Shown: positions 1-9,333, counted from the stretch's first letter. The stretch: 64,000 bases of DNA from Laceyella tengchongensis (GCF_900182735.1 NZ_FXTU01000002.1:1-64000); one strand, 5' to 3'. The notes: generated by a model not told the origin, from the letters alone. Numbers and translations are program-made.

Positions 1-83
<83 letters not shown>

Positions 84-240
84 TACTAGGTTTATTCGGC
101 ATATCGCTATGCCGCTCGGTATCTCCTCGGTGATTGCAACATCGACGATCAAAGAAGGATTTTCCTTCTTAACCTCGTTGCTTTATTCCATATCTAATTT
201 TCAAGGTGCGTTTCGTTGTGATCACCGCATCGCGGCGACA
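84..240 (-). other. 23S rRNA leader with spacer-like processing sequence
   Basis: This is the transcribed leader between the predicted promoter and the 23S 5' end. It contains the TTGAAAATTAGATA-type stretch typical of the 3' half of Bacillales 16S-23S spacers and a GAAGGAAAATCCTTC hairpin. No tRNA gene is visible. The layout suggests that the spacer's processing signals were kept after the 23S gene became separated from a 16S gene. Confidence 0.55.
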
Positions 241-246
241 AGAAAT

Positions 247-275
247 AATATATCACGCCTATAAAATCATTGCAA
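247..275 (-). promoter_or_regulatory. rRNA-type promoter driving the 23S gene
   Basis: On the minus strand, -35 TTGCAA (275-270) and -10 TATATT (252-247) are separated by exactly 17 bases. The stretch just upstream (about 276-300) is rich in A and T like an UP element. Transcription would start near 240 and run through the leader into 23S. No 16S lies between this promoter and the 23S gene. Confidence 0.7.
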
Positions 276-300
276 GTAGTTTTTTAGAAAAAATATAGCT

Positions 301-1050
301 TTCTTTTCACAGCGACCTCGCATCTCCTAAAGAAGCCAGTATTATCAAGCACTTTGCTGTTGTCAATCCTATCACGTACATAAATTAATCTCTTTCTAAT
401 ATAAAAAACTCATTAGCCGAAGAAGCTAACGAATAACTAAAAGGTCGCTTTCACGGAATCCGATACAAGCTGATTGAATCGGCTATAACTTACGAGATCA
501 CAAGTATCCAACTTTTCTTATTGGCCTGCCACAATCCAATCTTCCCCGATAAATGCGTCGTGCTGATGCCCGCTCCTCAAGCTGAAGCTTTGTGATAAAT
601 GAACATGTCACGTTCATGCACAGGGGAACGATTTTGATAGGAATCCCTCGGTAGAAACTTGGAGCAATGAATGCACACTCCTATTTACTCCGCATAATCC
701 ATCATTTCTTGGCCAACACCATACGTTAGACATCAAAGCTGGTGATTCCCGCATTGGGGTCATCAAACATACAAATTTTTCCAAAGAGACACACGCCCAA
801 GGTATTGATATGGCACCCAAAGAAATGCAATGGAACGGAATAAAAAATGTATGTAATCATTTGAGTTAGTTATGAACAACACTTGGAAGTATTTATTTGA
901 TGGACAAGTCTTACTTTGTAGCGATAATTGGTTTTAAAACGGCTCTTGATCAAATGCATCAAGCAAAATAGTCAGCAACATGTCTTTGCTACATGGTTTT
1001 TCCGTTTATCTTTGAACCCTATTTAATGTTAAACACACGATCACACACAC
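301..1050. other. Gene-free stretch between the rRNA promoter and proS
   Basis: About 750 bases contain no convincing gene with a ribosome-binding site and no tRNA. A plus-strand frame is open from about 602 to 868 but has no start codon or Shine-Dalgarno sequence. It could be the decayed 3' end of an unidentified gene. I see nothing else here. Confidence 0.6.
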
Positions 1051-1053
1051 AAC

Positions 1054-1095
1054 AAAACCCCCTTTCTCCAAATTGATTGGGGAAAGGGGGTTCGT
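1054..1095 (-). terminator. Rho-independent terminator of proS
   Basis: On the minus strand a strong hairpin with arms AACCCCCTTTC and GAAAGGGGGTT is followed by a T-rich run. It lies 10 bases past the proS stop. Confidence 0.85.
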
Positions 1096-1104
1096 TCATA
1101 TAAC

Positions 1105-2817
1105 TTATTGGTCAGCCCGCTTAATCCAAGCTGGCAATTCATTCAGCAGATCGGCAACCGCCACTTCCTTACTCTCGCCCGAGCGGCGCAGTTTGATCTC
1201 AGCGAGACCCTCACCCGCTTTGGCGCCGACAGTGATCCGGACGGGAATGCCGAGCAGGTCGGCATCTTTAAATTTCACGCCCGCCCGCTCCAAACGGTCG
1301 TCAAACAGAACTTCGATGCCCGCTTGCTTCAATTCCGCATACAAGCTCTCGGCCACCCTGCTCTGCTCTTCATTCTTCATATTGACGGCAATCAGGTGTA
1401 CAGTGAACGGTGCCACCGCAACCGGCCAGACAATGCCGTTGTCATCATGGTGCTGTTCAATGACCGACGCCACCACACGGGAAATACCGATTCCATAGCA
1501 ACCCATGATGAAAGGTTGTTCCTTTCCATTTGCGTCCAAGAAACGGGCGTTCATCGCTTCACTGTAGCGCGTGCCTAATTTAAAGACATGGCCTACTTCA
1601 ATTCCACGCTTAAAGTGGATCGTGCCGCCGCAACGCGGGCAAACGTCACCTTCTTGGATGTTGCGCAGATCGCCCACCAAATCGACGGTGAAGTCACGAT
1701 CAACATGAACATGCATCAGATGAGCGTCTACTTCATTGGCACCCACAATCATGCTACCTAACTGCATGACGGCTTGGTCAGCCAGCACCTTCACCTGCTC
1801 CTTCAAACCGACCGGCCCCACAAACCCGCTCGGAACGCCAGCCACTCGGCGAACCGTTTCCTCGTCTGCCAATTCGCACACGGTGCCTTCCAACAGGTTT
1901 TTCACTTTCACATCATTCACTTCATGGTCACCGCGAACCAGAACCAGCACAGGCTCACCATCAACAACGAACAACAGGCTTTTCACCAACCGTTCCGGGC
2001 CCACTTGCAAGAATGACGCGACTTCTTCAATCGAGCGTTTTCCTGGGGTGGCTACCTTTTCAATGGCCGGGCCTGCCACTCGCTCCTCTGCTTGCGTTTC
2101 GCTGACGACGGTCGCCATCTCAATGTTAGCCGCATAGTCGCACGAAGCACACATCGCGATCGTATCTTCACCAGCTTCAGACAAGACCATGAATTCATGG
2201 GTGCCTTTCCCACCAATCGCCCCCGCATCCGCTTCTACCGCACGGAAGTCAAGACCCAATCGAGTGAAGATGTTTTGGTAAGCTTGGTACATGTCTTCAT
2301 ACGTTTTGTCGAGCGACTCCCGATCGGCATGGAAAGAATAGGCGTCTTTCATCAAAAACTCGCGCCCGCGCAACAGGCCGGATCGAGGCCGTTTTTCATC
2401 ACGGAATTTGGTTTGGATCTGGTACAGGGACATAGGCAGTTTTTTGTAGGAATTGATCTCTCCCCGCAACAGATTGGTAATGACCTCCTCATGGGTCGGC
2501 CCAGCCGCGAATTCCCGGTCATGGCGGTCTTTCACTTTGAACAGTTCCGGGCCGTACGCGTCCCAACGACCCGTCTCTTGCCACAGTTCAGATGGATGGA
2601 GTGCTGGGAGCAACAACTCTTGGGCTCCAATGCGATCCATCTCTTCCCGCACGATGTTCGACACTTTGTTTAAGACGCGATATCCCAATGGCAGATATGT
2701 ATAAATTCCCGCCGCCAATTGGCGGATATATCCCGCCCGCAACATCAATTGATGGCTGATCATTTCCGCTTCACTTACCGTACGCAAAGTCGGCATAAGC
2801 GCATTTTTTTGCCGCAT
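1105..2817 (-). CDS. proS: Prolyl-tRNA synthetase
   Basis: Charges tRNA-Pro with proline in the cytoplasm. The 570-residue protein has the bacterial ProS layout: a class II catalytic core (motif 1 near GYRVLNKV, motif 2 around FRDEKRPRSGLLRGREF, motif 3 GCYGIGISR), an editing (INS/YbaK-like) insertion in the middle, and a C-terminal anticodon-binding domain. I chose the ATG at 2817 because AGAGGGA lies 7 bases before it and the resulting N-terminus (MRQKNALMPTLRTV) matches the family. An upstream in-frame ATG would add eight residues without a good ribosome-binding site. It is the first gene, in chromosome order, of a long minus-strand housekeeping block. No T-box motif was found upstream. 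Confidence 0.96.
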   Translation of the reverse strand: MRQKNALMPTLRTVSEAEMISHQLMLRAGYIRQLAAGIYTYLPLGYRVLNKVSNIVREEMDRIGAQELLLPALHPSELWQETGRWDAYGPELFKVKDRHDREFAAGPTHEEVITNLLRGEINSYKKLPMSLYQIQTKFRDEKRPRSGLLRGREFLMKDAYSFHADRESLDKTYEDMYQAYQNIFTRLGLDFRAVEADAGAIGGKGTHEFMVLSEAGEDTIAMCASCDYAANIEMATVVSETQAEERVAGPAIEKVATPGKRSIEEVASFLQVGPERLVKSLLFVVDGEPVLVLVRGDHEVNDVKVKNLLEGTVCELADEETVRRVAGVPSGFVGPVGLKEQVKVLADQAVMQLGSMIVGANEVDAHLMHVHVDRDFTVDLVGDLRNIQEGDVCPRCGGTIHFKRGIEVGHVFKLGTRYSEAMNARFLDANGKEQPFIMGCYGIGISRVVASVIEQHHDDNGIVWPVAVAPFTVHLIAVNMKNEEQSRVAESLYAELKQAGIEVLFDDRLERAGVKFKDADLLGIPVRITVGAKAGEGLAEIKLRRSGESKEVAVADLLNELPAWIKRADQ

Positions 2818-3010
2818 ACAACAATCCCTCTCTTTTTCCATTACGCTACATCACTCATAATCATACAAAAAATCGCGAAGAGATAAAAGCCGATGTTTCA
2901 TTTCCCCTTCGCTTCACACATGACAAATGGCATCAGGTACATCGTTTCCCAACGCTTTATCAGCCAACTTAATTGGCTCGGCACGCATCGGATGCAAACT
3001 CGCGACATGA

Positions 3011-3047
3011 GAAAAACCGAAGCCCATCTTAGATGAACTTCGGTTTA
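3011..3047 (-). terminator. Terminator of the dxr-rseP transcript
   Basis: On the minus strand, AAACCGAAG...CTTCGGTTTTTC forms a 9-bp stem followed by Ts, 9 bases after the rseP stop. It separates rseP from proS. Confidence 0.85.
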
Positions 3048-3055
3048 ATTGAAAC

Positions 3056-4315
3056 CTACGAAAAAAAGATCTTTCTGATGTCGTTGTATGTAACGAAAAT
3101 CATCAGCATCATCAACAGTGCAAAGCCGACAAAATGCACCATGCTTTCTTTCGTGGGGTCAATCGGCCGGCGACGGATCGCCTCCAAACCGATAAAAACA
3201 AGTCGGCTACCATCTAGGGCCGGAATAGGAAGTAGGTTGAAGATTCCCAAGTTCAAGCTCAACAGTGCGGTAATCTGAATCAGCGGTTCAATCCCGCTCT
3301 CAGCAGCCTTCCCAGTGATGTTGCCCATCTGGACTGGACCACCGAGGCTTTCAACGGACATTTGGCCTGTCACCAATTTGCCAAGGCTGTCCACGATCAT
3401 GACCGTCCAGTCATACGTCTTGGTAAATCCAGCACCTATCGCTTCCCCGAACGAAGCTTCCCGTCTCATCTCATCGTGGATAAACTGCACGCCAATTTGA
3501 TACAGCTCCCCATTTTTTTGAGGAGTGACCCCGAATTCCTTCACCTGCTCACCGCGCTTGACGGTCACCTTCACTTCCCGGCCTTTGGACTCGATCAGCG
3601 CATACCGCAATTGATCCATATTCCGAACTTCTTTGCCATCAACCGCTGTGATCAAATCCCCCGCCTGGATACCGGCTTTCGCTGCAGGCGAATTGGCCAC
3701 CACTTCATCCACCGGCAACCGATCTTCAATTCCGGACATCATCGTAAGCACGGTAAAGAGGATCACCGTCAACACAATGTTGAACAAGGGGCCAGCAAAA
3801 ATGGCCATCGCCTTTTGTCCAGTCGTTTTAGAACCGAACTGACGATCCAAGGGCGCGATCTGCACCACATTTTTCTGATCGTAATGAATCATCGCCTGGG
3901 GATGCAGTGTATAGTGGTGCTCGCGGCCGTCTTGATCTTCAAGCAAAATGTAAAGCTCCTTCTCCAAGTCAGCCTCCACCACGCGACCCATCACGACCGC
4001 TTGATCTTGTTGCGGAGGCTCGTAAAGGTAGACATGATCCAGCTTGTCTGCCGTCTGCGTAGCATAAACAAGCGTGCCCGTTTTCAGCTCCACCAACTCG
4101 GCATCTTCGCCAGCCATGCGCACAAAGCCGCCTAACGGCAAGGCCCGAATCGAGTACATCGTTTCCCCGTGGATCTTACCGAAAATCTTCGGTCCAAAAC
4201 CGATCGCAAACTCCCTGACCAATATCCCTGCACGCTTGGCGAAGAGAAAATGGCCCAACTCATGGATAAACACCAAAAAACTCAGCACCAATATAAACAC
4301 AATTACTTGTTGCAT
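3056..4315 (-). CDS. rseP: Site-2 intramembrane metalloprotease RseP/RasP
   Basis: A zinc protease that cuts transmembrane anti-sigma factors and signal-peptide remnants within the membrane. The 419-residue protein has the zinc motif HELGH near residue 19, the second site NLLPIPALDG near residue 360, a PDZ domain around 190-270 (AKAGIQAGDLITAVDG), and membrane segments at the N-terminus, at about 170-190 and at the C-terminus. It includes an extra beta-rich insertion (about 70-150) before the second membrane segment. It follows dxr at a distance of 41 bases, as in Bacillus, and ends at a terminator. Confidence 0.95.
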   Translation of the reverse strand: MQQVIVFILVLSFLVFIHELGHFLFAKRAGILVREFAIGFGPKIFGKIHGETMYSIRALPLGGFVRMAGEDAELVELKTGTLVYATQTADKLDHVYLYEPPQQDQAVVMGRVVEADLEKELYILLEDQDGREHHYTLHPQAMIHYDQKNVVQIAPLDRQFGSKTTGQKAMAIFAGPLFNIVLTVILFTVLTMMSGIEDRLPVDEVVANSPAAKAGIQAGDLITAVDGKEVRNMDQLRYALIESKGREVKVTVKRGEQVKEFGVTPQKNGELYQIGVQFIHDEMRREASFGEAIGAGFTKTYDWTVMIVDSLGKLVTGQMSVESLGGPVQMGNITGKAAESGIEPLIQITALLSLNLGIFNLLPIPALDGSRLVFIGLEAIRRRPIDPTKESMVHFVGFALLMMLMIFVTYNDIRKIFFS

Positions 4316-4356
4316 GGGTTTTCACCACCATCCGGTAATCAACAGCCTCAAACCAT

Positions 4357-5514
4357 CTACACTGAGTGCAGCATGATGTCGGAAGCGAATTGCCGTGCCC
4401 ACATGTCGGCTTCATCAATTTCTTCCAGCGATGGACAGGAAACCGGATTGTGCGCATTTAGCGCCCTCTCCACCACTTCTTCGATCATCAAGAAGGAACA
4501 GTTTCCTTTGAGGAAGGCGGCGACAGCGACTTCATTGGCCGCATTCAAAACAGTCGTCATGGTCCCGCCAGCTTTACCCGCTTCATAAGCCATCCGCAAA
4601 CACGGATACCGGTTGAAATCGGCTGGGCGGAAATCGAGCCGAGCCAGCTTCAGCAAGTCCAACCGCTCTGTCATCAGCGGCAACCGGCGCGGATAGGACA
4701 GCGCGTATTGGATAGGCACTTTCATATCCGGTGTGCCGAGCTGAGCCATGACCGCCCCATCGCGAAATTCGACCAAGGAATGAATAATGCTTTGAGGATG
4801 AAGAATTACATCTATTTTCTCATATGGCAGATCAAATAACCAGTGCGCTTCAATCACTTCGAAGCCTTTGTTCATCATCGTTGCCGAATCGATGGTGATC
4901 TTGGCGCCCATGGCCCAGTTCGGATGTTTCAACGCCATTTCCACAGTGACGTCTTTCAACTCTTCCCTTGTGCGGTCCCGGAAGGACCCACCGGAGCCGG
5001 TCACTAACAACCGCACAACATCTTCAAAATGTTCCCCGTTCAAACATTGGTAGATGGCGGAATGCTCGCTGTCGACGGGAAGAATGGGAACACTGTTCCG
5101 TTTGGCTTCGGCTGTGACGATATGACCTGCCGTCACCAGTGTTTCTTTATTGGCCAAGGCCAGTTTCTTCTTCGCCCGGATGGCGGCCAAGGTAGGCCTT
5201 AACCCCGCACTGCCCACCAACGCCGACAAAACAACCGTCGCATCCTGATGTGCGGCCACTTCTATCAAGCCTTCCTCGCCCCACAACACGTTGATGTGGG
5301 ATGGGATTTCCCGCGCCACTCGCTCGGCCGCCTCTTTCGATTGCATGGCGACAAGCAATGGTTGAAATTGTTTTACTTGCTCAATCATTTTATCGACATT
5401 GGTTCCGGCAGCTAGGGCAACCACTTGATATTCCTCCGGATGCTGTGCAACCACATCCAACGTACTCGTCCCAATTGAGCCCGTCGAGCCGAGAATCGCT
5501 ATCTTCTCCGGCAT
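4357..5514 (-). CDS. dxr: 1-deoxy-D-xylulose-5-phosphate reductoisomerase
   Basis: Converts deoxyxylulose 5-phosphate to methylerythritol 4-phosphate with NADPH, the committed step of non-mevalonate isoprenoid synthesis. The 385-residue protein starts with the NADPH-binding GSTGSIGTSTLDV loop, carries the metal and substrate site around PVDSEHSAIYQCL and the flexible-loop region near LKHPNWAMGAKITIDSATMMNKGFE. Its length is normal. It lies just upstream of rseP and downstream of cdsA in one transcript. Its product pathway supplies isoprenyl precursors to UppS, encoded two genes upstream. Confidence 0.96.
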   Translation of the reverse strand: MPEKIAILGSTGSIGTSTLDVVAQHPEEYQVVALAAGTNVDKMIEQVKQFQPLLVAMQSKEAAERVAREIPSHINVLWGEEGLIEVAAHQDATVVLSALVGSAGLRPTLAAIRAKKKLALANKETLVTAGHIVTAEAKRNSVPILPVDSEHSAIYQCLNGEHFEDVVRLLVTGSGGSFRDRTREELKDVTVEMALKHPNWAMGAKITIDSATMMNKGFEVIEAHWLFDLPYEKIDVILHPQSIIHSLVEFRDGAVMAQLGTPDMKVPIQYALSYPRRLPLMTERLDLLKLARLDFRPADFNRYPCLRMAYEAGKAGGTMTTVLNAANEVAVAAFLKGNCSFLMIEEVVERALNAHNPVSCPSLEEIDEADMWARQFASDIMLHSV

Positions 5515-5529
5515 CTTTATTCCTCCCCT

Positions 5530-6327
5530 TTACACCACCTGAAACAGATACAAGATGATAAACGTGAAAATGAGACTATCGAAACGATCCAACACACCGC
5601 CATGTCCAGGCAATATGGTACCGGAATCCTTCACACCTACACTTCGTTTCCAAGCGGACTCCACCAAATCGCCCACTTGCCCCACGATCGTGATCAGCAA
5701 ACCAATCCCAATTGCAAACACAAAGTTGCCCAACCCCGACACGATGCAAATGATTAGACTCATCACCAGTCCAAACAGCACTCCGCCAAGCGACCCTTCA
5801 ATCGTCTTATTGGGGCTAATGTCCGGCCACAATTTGCGTTGACCCCATCGTTTGCCGATGAAATATGCTCCCGAATCATTGGCCCACGTTACCAAGATCG
5901 CCAACAGCGACCATGTCAAACCGTCCGGTTTCCAAATCGTCTGCATCATGTAGGAAAACCCATACCCTATATATATGGCACCGACAAACAGATAAGCCAT
6001 CTGAAAGAGATCAAACCGATTTCGGCTCAGAACGATCAGAACCATGTAAAGGGCAAGGCCACACATCATGGGGGCGGGGTCCTGCAAGAAAGCCGCTGTG
6101 GGCACCATATGCTCTTTCATCAAGCCGCTTAAAAACAGCAGCGCAACAATCCCGACACCGATGAGCGTTTGCAAGCTGGTGAGGGGAGTCCGATTCATTT
6201 TGGCATATTCCAAAAACGAGAGAACGGCCAACAAAAACATCATACCCGTATACAGCCAGCCGCCTGCATAGGCGATGAGCAAGAATCCCACAGCCCCTAA
6301 TACACCTGTAATGATACGTTCCTTCAT
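5530..6327 (-). CDS. cdsA: Phosphatidate cytidylyltransferase
   Basis: Makes CDP-diacylglycerol from phosphatidate and CTP, the branch point for phospholipid synthesis at the membrane. The 265-residue protein is almost entirely membrane segments and ends with the CdsA signature region SAWKRSVGVKDSGTILPGHGGVLDRFDS. It sits between uppS and dxr with gaps of under 20 bases on either side, so the three genes are probably co-transcribed. Confidence 0.95.
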   Translation of the reverse strand: MKERIITGVLGAVGFLLIAYAGGWLYTGMMFLLAVLSFLEYAKMNRTPLTSLQTLIGVGIVALLFLSGLMKEHMVPTAAFLQDPAPMMCGLALYMVLIVLSRNRFDLFQMAYLFVGAIYIGYGFSYMMQTIWKPDGLTWSLLAILVTWANDSGAYFIGKRWGQRKLWPDISPNKTIEGSLGGVLFGLVMSLIICIVSGLGNFVFAIGIGLLITIVGQVGDLVESAWKRSVGVKDSGTILPGHGGVLDRFDSLIFTFIILYLFQVV

Positions 6328-6345
6328 ATACTATTCCCCTGTCTA

Positions 6346-7137
6346 TTACACCGCTCCAAACCGACGCGAACGACGTTGAAAGTCTTCGATCGCTTCATAG
6401 AATATTTCATCGGTAAAGTCAGGCCAAAGTACATCCGTAAACAACAGTTCGCTATATGCCAATTGCCACAACAAGAAATTGCTGACGCGGATTTCTCCGC
6501 TGGTGCGAATCACCAAGTCGGGATCAGGCAATCCCTTAGTCAACAAATATTGACTCATCAATTGTTCATTCACTTGTTCTTTATCAATATGACCATTTTG
6601 CACGTCATCTATAATCCGGTGAACAGCTTGAAGGATTTCATCCCGAGAACCGTAATTGATCGCAAAATTTAGGATAAGACCCGTATTATCTTTGGTTTTC
6701 TCTTCAAACGCCAACAGGGCTTGCTGAGTGGCCGAGGGAGTTTTGCTTTTCTCGCCCAGCATCTGCACTTTCACGTTGCGCTCGATCAATTCATTCAAGT
6801 CGGTCTTCAAAAATTCAATGGGCAATTTCATCAAGTATTCCACTTCGTCTTGCGGACGTTTCCAATTCTCTGTGGAAAAGGAATAGAACGTTAGCACTTT
6901 GATTCCCAGCGCGTCAGCGGCGCGGATGGTTTCGCGCACGCGCTTCATTCCTTGGGCATGGCCCGCTGTCCGCGGAAGGCCGCGCTTTTTGGCCCATCGG
7001 CCGTTTCCATCTGTGATGATGGCGACATGCTCCGGCAAGGGCGCAGACTTGATGGATTCCAGCAGTTCTTCTTTCGTTCTTTTCGCGCCTTTATCTGGAT
7101 TTTCTGCACTTACAAAGCGCTTCAGCGATTTGATCAT
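6346..7137 (-). CDS. uppS: Undecaprenyl diphosphate synthase (cis-prenyltransferase)
   Basis: Adds isopentenyl units to farnesyl diphosphate to make the C55 carrier for peptidoglycan and teichoic acid synthesis. The 263-residue protein shows the family motif HVAIITDGNGRWAKKRG near residue 37, the FYSFSTENW motif and the C-terminal RTSGEIRVSNFLLWQLAYSE region that binds diphosphate. The catalytic Asp is the D of ITDGNGRW. It has an N-terminal extension of about 35 basic residues. It is the first gene of the uppS-cdsA-dxr-rseP group. Confidence 0.96.
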   Translation of the reverse strand: MIKSLKRFVSAENPDKGAKRTKEELLESIKSAPLPEHVAIITDGNGRWAKKRGLPRTAGHAQGMKRVRETIRAADALGIKVLTFYSFSTENWKRPQDEVEYLMKLPIEFLKTDLNELIERNVKVQMLGEKSKTPSATQQALLAFEEKTKDNTGLILNFAINYGSRDEILQAVHRIIDDVQNGHIDKEQVNEQLMSQYLLTKGLPDPDLVIRTSGEIRVSNFLLWQLAYSELLFTDVLWPDFTDEIFYEAIEDFQRRSRRFGAV

Positions 7138-7172
7138 AGAACATTCCCCCGAACCAAGAACTCATCTCGCCA

Positions 7173-7201
7173 GGGCGTGTCTGACTTTATCAGACACGCC
7201 C
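7173..7201. repeat. Near-perfect palindrome sharing the MITE end sequence
   Basis: GGGCGTGTCTG and CAGACACGCCC form 11-bp inverted arms around a 7-base loop. The same 11 bases form one end of the 135-bp repeats at 52444 and 56801. No TA flanks the palindrome here, so it may be an internally deleted copy or a chance reuse as a hairpin between frr and uppS. Confidence 0.7.
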
Positions 7202-7227
7202 CAGACAAGCAAGGCTAAAGTAGATAG

Positions 7228-7254
7228 AAAACCCCCTCGAAAGCGAAGGGGTTC
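7228..7254 (-). terminator. Terminator after frr
   Basis: On the minus strand, GAACCCCTTCG...CGAGGGGGTTTTC forms a GC-rich hairpin followed by Ts, 30 bases past the frr stop. Confidence 0.8.
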
Positions 7255-7283
7255 CCACCCAGACCATGCTCTATTGAACCACG

Positions 7284-7838
7284 TTAAATCTCCATGATTT
7301 CTTTCTCTTTGTCTCCCACCACTTGGTCCACTTCTTTGATGAAACGGTCTGTCAGTTTTTGAATTTCTTCTTGGCCGCGACGGGAAGTGTCTTCTGGAAT
7401 GTCTCCGTTTTTCTCCATTTTTTTCAGCTCATCATTGGCATCCCGGCGAACGTTACGGATGGCGATTTTCGCTTCTTCACCCATTTTGCGCGCCACTTTT
7501 ACCAACTCGGTTCGGCGTTCTTCCGTCAGTGCCGGAATGGTGATGCGAATGACACTCCCGTCATTGGTTGGGGTCAACCCCAACTCCGATTTCAAGATCG
7601 CACGCTCAATCTCGTTCAGAACGGATTTGTCCCAAGGCTGGATCAACAGCGTGCGCGGGTCCGGCGCCGAGATGTTGGCGGTTTGGTTGATTGGCATCTC
7701 AGAACCATAATATTCAACCATCACCTTATCCAGAATCGCAGGATTAGCCCGTCCCGCGCGCAGTGTCAACAAATCTTTCTTCAACACTTGGATGGCCTTG
7801 TCCATTTTGTCTTGCGCCTGGTTTTTCACCTGGTTCAT
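7284..7838 (-). CDS. frr: Ribosome recycling factor
   Basis: Works with EF-G to split the ribosome after termination. The 184-residue protein has the standard length and motifs: VEYYGSEMPINQTANISAPDPRTL in the beta domain and the long three-helix bundle with RRDANDELKKMEKNGDIPEDTSRRGQEEIQKLTD. It starts 2 bases after the pyrH stop, so the two are translationally close. A terminator follows. Confidence 0.97.
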   Translation of the reverse strand: MNQVKNQAQDKMDKAIQVLKKDLLTLRAGRANPAILDKVMVEYYGSEMPINQTANISAPDPRTLLIQPWDKSVLNEIERAILKSELGLTPTNDGSVIRITIPALTEERRTELVKVARKMGEEAKIAIRNVRRDANDELKKMEKNGDIPEDTSRRGQEEIQKLTDRFIKEVDQVVGDKEKEIMEI

Positions 7839-7840
7839 GC

Positions 7841-8566
7841 TTATACGCTCCCCTTTACCAATGTTCCAATATGTTCTCCTAATAGAACGCGGCGAATATT
7901 GCCTTCTTCAGAGATGTTGAAGACAATCAGCGGAATATTGTTGTCCATGCACAGTGAGGAAGCAGTGGAGTCCATCACCTTCAGCCCTTTGCTGAGGATC
8001 TCGAGGTATGTGAGCGATTCATATTTTTCCGCATTGGGATCTTTGGAGGGATCGGCTGTGTAGACGCCGTCCACACCGTTTTTCGCCATCAAGATCACTT
8101 CAGCCTCAATTTCGGCAGCCCGAAGAGCGGCGGTGGTGTCCGTAGAGAAGAATGGGTTGCCGTTTCCAGCTGCAAAAATCACGACACGCCCTTTCTCCAA
8201 ATGGCGAATTGCGCGCCGGCGGATGTAAGGCTCGGCCACTTGCCGCATTTCAATGGAAGATTGCACACGGGTGGGGACGTCCATGCTCTCCAGCGCATCT
8301 TGCAATGCAAGGGAGTTCATCACTGTAGCCAGCATCCCCATATAATCGGCCGTGGCCCGGTCAATGCCCCGCTCGGACCCTTTAATCCCACGCCAGATGT
8401 TGCCGCCGCCAACCACGACAGCCACTTCCACGCCAAGTTCCACAACCTCTTTGATCTGTTTGGCCAAAGAGTGAATCACATTAGATTCGATGCCGTAGCC
8501 CATTCCTCCTGCCAAGGCTTCACCGCTCAACTTCAAGATAACCCGTTTGTACTTGGGAGTACTCAT
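7841..8566 (-). CDS. pyrH: UMP kinase
   Basis: Phosphorylates UMP to UDP with ATP; bacterial UMP kinases are hexameric and feedback-regulated. The 241-residue protein has the amino acid kinase fold: KRVILKLSGEALAG at the start, the VVVGGGNIWRG loop and the C-terminal NISEEGNIRRVLLGEHIGTLV. I chose ATG 8566 because GGAGGAA lies 6 bases upstream; a TTG six codons earlier has no such site. It is followed directly by frr, the common bacterial arrangement. Confidence 0.97.
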   Translation of the reverse strand: MSTPKYKRVILKLSGEALAGGMGYGIESNVIHSLAKQIKEVVELGVEVAVVVGGGNIWRGIKGSERGIDRATADYMGMLATVMNSLALQDALESMDVPTRVQSSIEMRQVAEPYIRRRAIRHLEKGRVVIFAAGNGNPFFSTDTTAALRAAEIEAEVILMAKNGVDGVYTADPSKDPNAEKYESLTYLEILSKGLKVMDSTASSLCMDNNIPLIVFNISEEGNIRRVLLGEHIGTLVKGSV

Positions 8567-8604
8567 GACGTTCCTCCGTTCCAACCAATATGCAACTTGT
8601 CTTA

Positions 8605-8637
8605 AAAAAAGGGGAACACATTGGCCGTGTTCCCCTA
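8605..8637 (-). terminator. Terminator after tsf
   Basis: On the minus strand, AGGGGAACACGGCCAATGTGTTCCCCT is followed by seven Ts, 10 bases after the tsf stop. It separates rpsB-tsf from pyrH-frr. Confidence 0.9.
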
Positions 8638-8647
8638 TATAACTGCC

Positions 8648-9301
8648 TTAGTCTTTCTTCACTTGAGCCATTACTTCTTCTACGAAGTTGTCTTGGCGTT
8701 TTTCAAGACCTTCACCCATCTCGAAGCGGACGAAACGGCGAATGTTGATGTTTTCTCCAATTCTGGCGATCAATTCTTTGGTTACTTGGTCGATCGTTTT
8801 GTCGGAGTCTTTCACGAATGCTTGGTCAACCAAGCAGATTTCTTTGAAGTGTTTGGTCAGGCGGCCTTCCACCATTTTGTCGACGATGTTAGCCGGTTTG
8901 CCTTCTTGCAGGGCTTGTTGTCTGAGGATTTCACGCTCTTTTTCGATCTCTTCTTGTGGGATTTCTTCACGACGAACGTATTTGGGGTTCATCGCGGCGA
9001 TTTGCATCGCAACATCTTTAACAAATTGACGGAAATCTTCGTTTTTGGCAACGAAATCGGTCTCACAGTTTACTTCAACGAGCACGCCGATCCGTCCGCC
9101 AGCATGTATGTAGGATTCAACAATCCCCTCAGCCGCAATGCGATCCGACTTTTTCTCGGCTTTGGCGATCCCTTTCTCACGCAGGTACTCGATCGCTTTG
9201 TTCATGTCCCCACCTGTTTCGGTGAGCGCTTTTTTACAATCCATCATGCCTGCGCCGGTTTTTTCGCGCAGTTCCTTTACCATAGCAGCAGTAATTGCCA
9301 T
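8648..9301 (-). CDS. tsf: Elongation factor Ts, short form
   Basis: Nucleotide exchange factor that reloads EF-Tu with GTP. The 217-residue protein has the UBA-like start (MVKELREKTGAGMMDCKKAL) and the core motif EVNCETDFVAKNEDF, with the Asp-Phe pair used to displace GDP. It is clearly shorter than the roughly 290-residue Bacillus or E. coli protein. It lacks the second core subdomain and resembles the short EF-Ts of Thermus-type organisms. It follows rpsB, with a hairpin between them. Confidence 0.96.
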   Translation of the reverse strand: MAITAAMVKELREKTGAGMMDCKKALTETGGDMNKAIEYLREKGIAKAEKKSDRIAAEGIVESYIHAGGRIGVLVEVNCETDFVAKNEDFRQFVKDVAMQIAAMNPKYVRREEIPQEEIEKEREILRQQALQEGKPANIVDKMVEGRLTKHFKEICLVDQAFVKDSDKTIDQVTKELIARIGENINIRRFVRFEMGEGLEKRQDNFVEEVMAQVKKD

Positions 9302-9333
9302 GTGAGGTCCTCCTTAAGTTTTTTGCGTATAAA

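Noticed and set aside
614..820. Minus-strand 68-codon frame
   Set aside because: It has no ribosome-binding site and no recognisable features.
602..868. Plus-strand open frame with protein-like composition near the rRNA promoter
   Set aside because: It has no start codon with a ribosome-binding site and I recognise no family. It could be a decayed gene end, but I cannot support it.
2842..3010. Possible T-box leader upstream of proS
   Set aside because: The conserved T-box sequence and a terminator/antiterminator pair are not present.
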